The notes beneath the pieces were generated by a model. It had not been told where the DNA came from and did no database searches. It worked only from the letters and a program-made list of their open reading frames with translations. A stretch of 64,000 bases of DNA from Cordylochernes scorpioides (Eukaryota > Arthropoda > Arachnida > Pseudoscorpiones > Chernetidae), in the NCBI GenBank assembly GCA_030710605.1, contig CP092884.1:18643483-18707482 (forward strand), given 5' to 3'. Shown piece by piece: positions 55,856-64,000 of this stretch. The translations under genes were made by a program, and so were the position numbers. Every line of letters begins with the position of its first letter. Positions within the stretch are counted from its first letter, which is position 1.

Positions 55856-57129
55856 ATTTAAGTACAATTCATATTTAAAATATTTTATAGAATGTAAAAA
55901 ATGTAAAATCACATTGGCCATCTTTATTAAAGTAATTTTAAATAGCCCAAATTGTTGTTTTGACATACAAATTAACATTTAGCCAAGATATTTTAGTTAA
56001 TCTTTGGATTAAATGGCTCTGCTTTCGAATCTATTGGAGTCTCATTCATTTGCATCAACCAAGTCAAAAATAACAAACAACTTGAATTGACCTAACTTAA
56101 ATGATTTTAGGTACAATTTGGATTATAGATTTGAAACAAACACAAGGTAATGCACCAAATCCAAATAAATACTATGTGACATTTCGATAACAGCATTGTT
56201 AACAAATAACACACTATATATTTAAATTTGGTCATGTATGATTGACTTTTTTTTTTCACTTGCAGAGACTCTGTGGTAATCTATGTATAAGAAATTTCGG
56301 GAGAGTCTTCGACATTTGGCCCAATCTGAGACTAAGCCTCTCATTGGTCGTGACGTCACGGTGACGCGCGATGTAAACAAAGATTATGATTGGTTCATTG
56401 TTTTTTTTTTTTTAAACAAGATTTAATTATTAATATTTTAAATACCTGTGATTAATTTTATATTGTCACTATATTTATAAAGGACTTTTTATTTTTATTA
56501 TTTTATATTAGCAATTTTTTAATTGTTTTAGCGCTAACGTAAACAAAGAAGTACTGGCGTAATACGTTCCAACGGTGGCAGCTATTTGAATATCTTAAGA
56601 TGTCAAAGTATTTATTGATGACGTCAGTACGACAATTATCAACAAACCAACTATCTACAGCTAGAGAATATTGAAAAAGCAAGCTATGAAACATATATGA
56701 TGATTTCACAAATAGAAAGTAATTTTAGTTGAGTATTTTCATTGATTAATTCAATTAAAATCAAATAATAAATTATTTCTTCACCACAATATGTTATTTA
56801 TTCTTCTTCTTTCTTATCTCAAAGCCATGATAATCATGGTGGGTAGTTAGCGACTGCTTTTACAGTAGTAAACGCACCACATGTCTACACATGTGAAAAG
56901 CAGTTCGACTTTGCACTTACAAATATGCCAGAGCCCCGTTTGGTTACTTGCACTCGCTGGAATATTATATTACTATATTTCTAATTAAATTTATTATACT
57001 TGGAACACATTTTAGCATTTTTACAATTTATAAATGTAATTTCACCAGATGCCGCGAGAGGCGCTGCTTGCGAGTGAAAGTAGAAAATTTGCAAATAAAA
57101 TTGCAAAGAATATTTATTTCAAATCGAAT

Positions 57130-57230
57130 TCAAACCAGAAATCTTCCCAGTAGTATATAGTAAATATAACTTCCTAAAGTTTCACGGCGATTGGATAATC
57201 TTACCTTTTAAAAACATTCATCGTGTGAAC
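57130..57230 (-). mobile_element. Helitron 5'-end fragment
   Basis: accagaaatcttcccagtag, cctaaagtttcacggcgatt and aaacattcatcg align with the subterminal 5' part of the Helitrons at 4392 and 5528 (ccttcccagtactatactaa, aagtttcatggcgatcc). No terminus is readable. Confidence 0.5.
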
Positions 57231-57635
57231 AAACTAACATTCAACGTGTAAACAAACCAAGTGTTAAATATTAACCAATCAAATTCATTTATCGCCGCGA
57301 CCAGTGCTGCGCTCAAGCGGTAAAAGGCTGGAACTATCGCTTTTTGGTTTTTTATTTTTTTTAAAAAGCGCATTAACTTTTTTAGTTTTTTGAATAGCCT
57401 ATATGTTAAACGAAATCTTCAGCTACCTACATGCGAAATTTCATAATGATTGATCCAGTAGATTTTGCGCTACGCGATAACAAACATCGATTTTGGATTT
57501 CATTTTTATAGATATAAGGATTGAAATGTGTGAGGTTTTAAGTTAGTTATTAGGCTATAATACATATAATTTTTCGTTTTTTAATATCAACACCAGACCT
57601 TTTTTTTTCTATTTATTAATATTTTTTTCACATTA

Positions 57636-57907
57636 ACAGCGTATTTACACAAACTTTGCCTTAAATACCCATTTCTTGATTTCTCAGGAAGCCTCTGGGA
57701 CCAAATTTTGATTGTAAAGGTACAGCCTGCACCATGCTGACGAGGGCCAACAGCCCAAAATGAGTATGTGGTTGGCCTTTCTTGATTTCTCAAGGAATTG
57801 GGTTGGCCAAATAACACAGAACAAGTTAAATAAACATTTAGTTAATATTTGTTTCTCTAGATGGTGCTCTGCCATCTTAAATGCTCATGTGAGCCGTCAG
57901 GATATGA
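57636..57907 (+). ncRNA. Foldback arm with a dead hammerhead
   Basis: Same module as at 32702 and 35009. CTGACGA at 57737 and the GGGC/GCCC stem are kept, but GAAA has become AAAA and ACGCGTA has become ATGAGTA. The essential G12 is lost, so self-cleavage is not expected. Confidence 0.6.
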
Positions 57908-58708
57908 CTTTTGTTTTTAATATAATATCAGGTAACCTTTTTACTTAAACCGACTATATAATTCATCACCTCTCTTATTCAACCAATATTTCACTCATCT
58001 GTCTATTTATTTTAATTAATTATAATTCAACGTCGACTTTAATTCAACTGAAAATTCTGAACCTTTCAAGTGTTGAATTAAAGAGAAGTTAGACTATTTT
58101 AAGATATATTTTATTAGAGATGACATGGCTTGTAAGTGGCAAACATTGAGGTGGGAAGGAATGGTATTAACAATTGTAGGCCTCTTGTAGATGTATGAGT
58201 ATCTAACAAGCTAATCTCCCTCAGTAGTTAAACCAGTGAGTGAACACAAATAACAAGTTGATGGAGAACTTGAATTAAACTTGTTTTCATTAGTTGGTGC
58301 TATGTACTTGCTGGGGGAAAGCTAAAAATGTCAGCCCAATTGAATTAACCCTATAATTATAATTATAATTATAATTAGAAATATATTTTGTTTACTAAAA
58401 CATTGTACATGTTAACTTATTTCTTAATATTTGTAATTTTAAATAATCAATTCGAAAATCAAAACATTTATTCAGATCGAAGGTTCAAATTTTTGCTAAA
58501 TAAATTTGAAACTATTTAAAATTTGTAAAATAATAATTAATTAATTAATTAATTTTAAACTAATAATTTACTTAACACTATCAACATTTATCAATAGTAT
58601 GACATAACCTATAAACTCAGTTTCTCAACTTTTGTGTCAATCTAACAATTAATCAATCAATCATAGTTTACGATAATGAAATATCAGTGTACAATTATTT
58701 ACCTTTAT

Positions 58709-58952
58709 TGTTGTAGTTGTTGTAAATGACGAATCTAAGCACTCCACATTTTCACTACAGACACAGCTGACGATACTTTAACCACACGTGTGAACTTGTA
58801 TTATGACGCTTTCTTGTTTTTCCAACGCCAAGAACGTTCGAGAAAGACGAAGACAGAGACAAGCATGCGCCGATTCAATGCGCCTAATTCTCTAGCGCTG
58901 CGCGCGCAGCACTCTCGTTCGGTGACTCATCGTAACGTTACCGGGCGTTACA
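58709..58952 (-). repeat. Possible solo Gypsy LTR
   Basis: Read on the minus strand it begins TGTAACGCCCGGTAACG and ends TTTACAACA or a few bases later, a TG...CA segment of about 244 bp that is GC-richer than its surroundings, with a gctgcgcgcgcagc palindrome. Many Gypsy LTRs start TGTAACG. No partner LTR, internal sequence or convincing target duplication was found. Confidence 0.35.
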
Positions 58953-59115
58953 CTTTTTCATAAGTGACTCCCAGCCGCAACCTAATTTAAGACGTTGTCA
59001 CGTCAAAAAAAACAAAACAAAATAAAACAGATAATTTAAATTCAAATAGCAGGTATAAAGGTAAGAGATACAAAATATTTCACTCGGATTAAAATTTATG
59101 TACAAAGATTCCTCT

Positions 59116-59978
59116 TCATTTACAACGGTGATTCAGCGCGCATACTCCATGCAATCCCATTTTGCACCCAGAACAAATAGTTCTGGATTTTCTTTTCTCT
59201 CCTCGAATCCTACACTCAACGCACTGTCGTTCCTTTTTCTCGGTCAATTTTTCCAATTGAATATTGCTGCTGGTGGTTGCTGATGAAGTAGATCCCTTGA
59301 TAGTGCCCTCTACAAGGCTATTTATCACTGAGACCTGGTATTTCTGCCTGGTCAGCTTGGGAGAATCACTTGAATGTTGACTGTATAGGATGTAGGAGTT
59401 CAGAAGAGCTCTGTGTATTATGTTTATGACAACCTTTCTGTGATGTTTACGGCCCTTTCTCTCATCCATATAGCAGTGCATCATCATATCACTCAGGTCA
59501 ACACCGCCCATGTATTTATCATAGACGGTTTTGACCTGAGGATATAAATGATGGGGGTCTCTTGAACTACCAGGTTTGGTCTCTGAAACGGCATCACAAT
59601 AGGTGCTCAGGAAGTTTATTGATTTTCGTTTAGCTTTTTCTTTGTATGCTGCTGCTAGCTGCATATCACTTTTCATATAGATGACTTCATCTACATGTAG
59701 GGAGGCTCTTTTCAAAGTTTTGGGGTAGCCTCTACGATTGGACCGTATAGTTCCAGTCAGATAGGTCTGTTTACCAGCTAGGTCTTTGGCAAGGTCCACA
59801 CTGGTGAAGAAGTTATCCATTACAACATGATAACCCCTTCCTATCATATTTTTGAGGAATTATGGTCACCATATTCACTCCCAGTTGGAGTGGAAATGTC
59901 TAAATCTTCTGTAGAATTGGAAGTGAGTTCATCAGAGCTAAGTTGATAAATTTCAGTTTCTTCACCACTTTCTGACAT
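59116..59978 (-). pseudogene. piggyBac transposase, middle deleted
   Basis: ATG at 59978 starts MSESGEETEIYQLSSDELTS, an acidic N-terminus usual for piggyBac. After about 41 residues it jumps out of frame into MIGRGYHVVMDNFFTSVDLA at 59847, which holds a catalytic Asp (VVMDNFFTS). Then come TYLTGTIRSNRRGYPK, KYMGGVDLSDMMMHCYMDER (another conserved Asp region) and a C-terminal cysteine-rich finger CVECRIRGEKRK to CSGCKMGLHGVCALNH. About 250-300 residues carrying the earlier catalytic Asp are missing. The enzyme would mobilise DNA at TTAA; this one cannot. Confidence 0.9.
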
Positions 59979-60192
59979 CGCTATATAAAGATTGGGATAA
60001 GTAGAATCAGATATTTTCTTACAGCAAAAGTTAAATTATAGACTATAGTAACTAGAGGAAACAAGAGAATACGAAAATGCGGTAAAAAAAATTGCCCTAA
60101 CCCCACTTTTTTACCGCGTCGATGAATCGTGGCAATGGCCGTTGTGCGAACCTAGGCTAAAGTCGATAGATCGTTGCGTGGCGCGTAAAGGG
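59116..60192 (-). mobile_element. piggyBac transposon, internally deleted
   Basis: The right edge reads CGCGTAAAGGG then TTAA (60193-60196), i.e. CCCTTTACGCG at a TTAA site on the minus strand, a piggyBac-type terminus. The left terminus is not identified. The N-terminal piece of the transposase (59978 leftward) is fused to the C-terminal half by a large deletion. Confidence 0.75.
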
Positions 60193-60196
60193 TTAA

Positions 60197-61058
60197 AGGA
60201 AGTTGGGTGATTTCATCACAACATTTCATTGCAGGTGGACATTTTTCTAAGATAGCCAAATATACAATTAAAATAATAATTTTAGAAAGTATTTTTGTAA
60301 TCAATTTTAATTAATAATGTGAATTGATGCCATTTGGAGGTTTTTTTTTTTCAGAATATTTCATGTTTAACTTTTAATGATGGATAAAATTGCATTAATA
60401 CATGTTTGAACAAAGGAAAATTACAAATACTATTTTAATCTATGTGAATAAATTCAATGGGAAGAAAATGAATAAATTTAGCAAGTGAATAAAAGGATAA
60501 GGAATTTATTTTACTCTTTAAGACACCGTAACTAGCGGCCACTTAAGTTAGGCTAAAATTGTCGAGTAGAGTAAACAATCGTGTGCGGACATGTCAGGGT
60601 CTATATTCCCCGATGCATTGTAACACTTTTAAGCACGGGTACATACACCAACTATGGTCTCTGTGTCCAGCATACCAAAGTATTGTATTTTATCAATAAA
60701 TTTGTATTTTAACAAGAATTATCTAATGTTGTTGAAATTTGACTTTAAAAATCTGTCGAATTATCAATAGTGTCAAATTATCATTAGGTTGAATTATTTG
60801 TTATTTGATAAGCTGGAGGTCGGGGCATTAAAATATGGTCGAAAAGTGTGTGTCCATTTATAGGATGTCGAATTAATGAGGTTATGCTTTATAATAAGAA
60901 TGCTCTTATTTCACTAATGTGTCACTTTTTGACATCTGGTGTATTAAAAGAATCCTCAAGATCAAATTGACATTGGAAAATCTATAAAGTAATCAAAAGG
61001 AAATGGAAGCTTTTATGACTGATTCATGAGATCATCTATTTACCATACTGGAGGGATA
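60197..61058. other. No gene seen
   Basis: AT-rich intergenic or intronic DNA between the piggyBac and mariner copies. Nothing supported. Confidence 0.4.
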
Positions 61059-61060
61059 TA

Positions 61061-62308
61061 TTGGGAGTACAAATAGGTTTTGAGGGATTTGCAAAAGAAG
61101 CCACAACAAATATTATATAAATAGCATCAGACCTTTTAAGGTGTCATGTTAAGGCTTCATCATTTCCCCAAAAAAATCAAAAGGAGTCTTTTCACTCAAG
61201 TGTAAGGAACATTTTTTTGGTGCTCTAACCATGTCAACCTTTGTGCCAACAAAACACAATTTGCAGGAAGCGCTGCTTTTTTGTTTTAATTTGAAGAAAA
61301 GTGCAGCTGATGACATCGATTGCTGTGTGAGGCATATGGGGAACATGCTCTATCAATAAAAGCATGTGAGTACTGGTTTCGGCATTTCAAAAGTGGCGAT
61401 TTTGACACCAGAGACAAAGAATGCGGAGGGAGGCCAATAAAGTTCGAAGACACTGAGTTAGAGGCTTTATTAGACGAAGATTCAAGCCAAACTCAAGAGG
61501 AGCTCGCTGAAACCTTGGGAGTGACTCAACAAGAGATTTCGAACCGTCTCAAGGTCATGGGTATGGTGCAAAAACAAGGAAATTGGGTTCCATATGAACT
61601 TAAACCAGGAAACATCGAGCGCCGTATTTGCACTTGCGAACTACTGCTCAAAAGACAAAATCGGAAGGGTTTTTTTGCATCGAATCGTGACGGGGGACGA
61701 AAAGTGGATTCACTACGACAACCCAAAGCGCAGAACGGCCAAACCGAATATTCATGGCAAGAAGCTAATGCTGTGTTTCTGGTGGGATCAGCTCGGAGTG
61801 ATCTACTATGAGCTACTTCAGCCTAAAGAAACCATTACTGGAGAACGTTACCAACAACAATTGATGCGATTAAGCCGAGCATTGAAGATCAAACGCCCAC
61901 TATATACCAAAAGACATGACAAGGTGATCTATCAGCACGACAACGCTCAGCCACATGTTGCAAAAGTTGTCAAGGAGACTTTGGAGGTGCTTCAATTGGA
62001 TGTCCTACCCCACCCGCTGTATTCACCAGACATTGCTCCTTCAGACTACCACATGTTCCGTTCGATGACACATGGCCTGGCCGAGCAGCACTTTACTTCT
62101 TACGAAGAGGCGAAAAATTGGGTCGATGTTTGGATCGCCTCAAAAGACAAGGAATTTTTTCAACACAGAATCCGTATGCTGCCTGAAAGATGGGAAAAAG
62201 TCGTAGCTAAAGATAGACAATACTTCGAATGAAATATATTGTACTGATTTCTCTGAATAAAGCTTCGAATTTATAAAAAAATCCCTCAAAACTTATTTGT
62301 ACGCCTAA
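61061..62308 (+). mobile_element. mariner transposon, mellifera type, 1248 bp
   Basis: The left end ttgggagtacaaataggttt and the reverse complement of the right end (ttaggcgtacaaataagttt) are imperfect inverted repeats extending through tgagggattt. TA flanks at 61059-61060 and 62309-62310. Divergent ends and a frameshifted transposase indicate an old insertion. Confidence 0.92.
61231..62232 (+). pseudogene. mariner transposase (mellifera subfamily), frameshifted
   Basis: ATG 61231 begins MSTFVPTKHNLQEALLFCFN. After a shift near 61310: EAYGEHALSIKACEYWFRHF, QTQEELAETLGVTQQEISNR (HTH) and QGNWVPYELKPGN. After a shift in the T-run at about 61670: VTGDEKWIHYDNPKRR (first Asp), YQHDNAQPHVAK (second Asp) and YSPDIAPSDYHMFRSMTHGL (third Asp), ending RQYFE at 62232. 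The DD34D triad is intact, but about 11 residues after NPKRR usual in the subfamily are missing. Two frameshifts inactivate it. Confidence 0.92.
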
Positions 62309-62314
62309 TACATC

Positions 62315-62545
62315 TTGAAGAATAAAGGGAGGAGTTGGAAGGATTGGTTAAATAATCTAATAGAATGGTGTGGAATTAAAGATATGGGGAGAGTTGCACA
62401 GAGCAGGATGAAGTGGCATTTCATGAAGAACTTTGTTATCAAGATGGCTGTACTACATGATGATAAATCTCATAGACAGGGAGGGTTCGTTCACCCTTGA
62501 TGTATGAGCCAGGCCCGCCCATTATTTTTATCCTTACACTAGGGA
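62315..62545 (+). pseudogene. LINE ORF2 C-terminus and 3' UTR (RTE-like)
   Basis: The frame RSWKDWLNNLIEWCGIKDMG, then RVAQSRMKWHFMKN, resembles the C-terminal end of RTE-type or related ORF2 proteins (RPRKRWLDDVKEW...AQDRxxWR). It is followed by gggagggttcgttcaccctt and atgagccaggcccgcccatt, a 3' UTR motif whose reverse complement recurs at about 890-935 and 42920-42960. Only ~60 codons remain. Confidence 0.55.
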
Positions 62546-62750
62546 AGTTGAATTTGGTATATTTTTCATAAGGAAACTACACTCTAAAATCTAGCATAAA
62601 TTTCTAACTAAAGTCTAACAGTATTTTTAAATCTTGGTCAAATTACCTACCTTAATTAACAGAATCTAATTCAACATAGACTTGAAGCACCTATCCCTTG
62701 GTCTGTTGAATCGAAGAGGTTGGACTACAAAGGCCTTAAATATACATTCA

Positions 62751-62830
62751 CTAGCCGAATGACCCGGGCAACGCCTGTGTTTTACCCGATTGAATGTTTT
62801 GATACTATTTGTTACAATTATAAATTGGCG
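62751..62830 (-). mobile_element. Helitron 3'-end fragment of the tRNA-module type
   Basis: A then CTAGCCGAATGACCCGGGCA, then ttttacccgattgaatg and ttacaattataaattggcg, the reverse complement of the end of the modules at 18651-19179 and 19189-19486. It is cut at 62830 by the MITE that follows. Confidence 0.75.
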
Positions 62831-63144
62831 CCTTAAATAAATGCATATGTTAGTTAATAACTATAGCCTATGTGCTTTATCTGTCTATGTACTGTTGGCT
62901 TCCGTAGGCGTCTCTTACTGGGAAAAAGAAAGAGAGGATTCCATTTGGTTATTAACTAATACAGTCGAACTTGGATAATTCGAACCCCAAGGGACCATAA
63001 AAAAATTCGAATTAAAGATTTTAAATTATTTATATAGGAAATTCTAGGGACCAAGATAAATATTCGAATTAAAGAGGTTTTCGAATTAAAGAAGTTAGAA
63101 TTATCCAAGTTCTACTGTATATCTGTATATGCATTTATTTAAGG
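62831..63144. mobile_element. MITE with ~31-bp inverted ends, itself interrupted
   Basis: The left end CCTTAAATAAATGCATATG plus ttagttaataac is mirrored by gttattaactaat...atatgcatttatttaagg on the right. The right inverted repeat is split by the pogo-like MITE at 62962-63117. Removing that insert restores the match. No coding capacity. Confidence 0.8.
62962..63117. mobile_element. pogo/Tigger-like MITE, 156 bp
   Basis: CAGTCGAACTTGGATAATTC at the left and the reverse complement of the right end (CAGTAGAACTTGGATAATTC) are inverted repeats of the pogo/Tigger kind. TA flanks at 62960-62961 and 63118-63119. The interior has several ttcgaattaaag words. It sits inside the right inverted repeat of the 62831-63144 MITE. 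Confidence 0.85.
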
Positions 63145-64000
63145 AGCGACCCACTCCAACACAATAGTTACAAAAACGAAAAAGCGAGTGGGGGGGGGGG
63201 CAAAGGTGGCGTGATCGTAGCCAACCAATAGGAGGGCGCCATTCCAAAAAAAAAGCAATCGGTGACAGAGATGAAAAAGAATTGATGACGCTCGTAACTG
63301 TATATAGAATGAGGTAATCTCCATTATAGGCATCAACCATTCTTACCATGTTGTAAACACTCAAAATCAATTTTAGTGAGCTTGGAATATTTATCTTGCA
63401 AATGTAAACATGTGCAGAACTGCCTGCACATTATCTAAGATATGTTAAAATGAAGATAATGTTGGTACGTCTTGGTTATTATCCTATAATGCCCACCTCT
63501 TCTTGTTAGGGCTCATTTAGTTTATAGATGGAAATTTTGCCGGGAGGATATTGATCTAAAGAGACAAAGGTTGCCTCTCCCGTCAAAATAGACATCAAAA
63601 CCAGACACCATCTAGTTTAGCCTTACATTTAGTTAAGTTAACAAGCTTTTCTAATGCTTCAAAATCCATATTATATAAGACCTTCTCTTTTTTTCATGGA
63701 TGTTGACCATCATGGAAATTGTCTTCTTTCTTATCTTCATGACTGGATGAAGTAGAATGCACCTGTCTTTGTCATTAAGACTAGGAGCACTACTCAGTAG
63801 CAGGCCAACTTAGCTCCAATATGAAATGGCCATCTCAGACATGAGGAACAGATGCCATGTGCAGCCTCTCCTAATATGAGTACAGACATGAAAGTATGTG
63901 TTTAGAAACTTAGTTACGCTCTTCAAACAAAAAAATCGGTTTGTTATTATAGTTTTATAAATTAATCAACATATATTTGACACTCTTCACATGCAAAATC
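63145..64000. other. No gene seen
   Basis: Includes a G-run at 63189-63200 and a repeat-like stretch at 63527-63600 that resembles 1072-1134. No coding exon of PPTC7 was recognised. Confidence 0.4.

Larger units (their letters stand above)
55170..58708. other. Presumed PPTC7 intron 1 with decayed repeats
   Basis: No coding exon recognised on the plus strand. It contains the foldback at 55671, a decayed copy of its arm at about 56110-56200 (aatccaaataaatactatgt, agcattgtta), a Helitron fragment and a hammerhead-type arm. 56270-56420 is GC-richer (ggtcgtgacgtcacggtgac) without identified function. Confidence 0.5.

Noticed and set aside
58345-58360. TTAACCCTATAATT as the left end of the piggyBac element
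   Set aside because: Only CCCT matches the right terminus CCCTTTACGCG; the rest is a simple ATT repeat.
55164-64000. Further PPTC7 exons
   Set aside because: No sequence encoding the expected ADGVGGW or later PP2C motifs was recognised on the plus strand.

Overview
This window is transposon-dense DNA from an animal nuclear genome, most likely an arthropod or a related invertebrate. The reasons are a PPTC7-like exon with a canonical GTAAGT splice donor, mariner (mellifera type), piggyBac, Helitron, BEL/Pao, Ty3/Gypsy and R1-like families, and no bacterial gene organisation. The species cannot be named from the sequence. Only one ordinary cellular gene is supported: the first coding exon of a PPTC7-like mitochondrial PP2C phosphatase (54929-55163, +). 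Its later exons are not visible, so most of the right-hand 9 kb is probably intron filled with repeats.

Layout. 1-6 kb: minisatellites, a foldback repeat and two minus-strand Helitrons. 6.5-11.5 kb: a head-to-tail array of Tx1-like LINE units joined at TC-rich tails, carrying ORF1 but no ORF2. 12-20.3 kb: a Ty3/Gypsy element (minus) followed by a second partial copy of its 3' end, into which Helitrons inserted. One copy is the empty-site control for the other. One of these Helitron blocks carries two tRNA-like genes. 20.4-22.4 kb: a 5'-truncated R1-like LINE with a 26-bp target duplication. 22.85-28.48 kb: an internally deleted Gypsy element with a GTAC duplication, whose right LTR was split by a Helitron that itself holds an ORF1-only LINE. 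29.4-30.7 kb: mariner. 32.4-35.3 kb: a foldback element with hammerhead ribozymes in its arms, plus fragments of R1-like, Tc1-like and mariner elements. 36.3-42.8 kb: a second Tx1-like tandem array, with a long unit (ORF1 + ORF2) and an ORF1-only unit. 44.4-49 kb: a Helitron inside a Helitron, then a non-autonomous LTR element. 49-51.2 kb: BEL/Pao pol and an LTR. 51.3-52.8 kb: a second ORF1-only LINE. 53.4-54.3 kb: a large inverted repeat. 55-64 kb: the PPTC7 exon, a foldback, piggyBac, a mellifera-type mariner, an RTE-like 3' end and nested MITEs.

Nearly all mobile-element genes are broken by frameshifts, stops or deletions. The signals most worth following are (1) outward-facing hammerhead modules in foldback elements, one with every core residue and stem in place; (2) ORF1-only LINE lineages, one of which inserts head to tail on TC tails; (3) Helitron 3' modules that carry tRNA-like units; and (4) several nested insertions resolved to the base.
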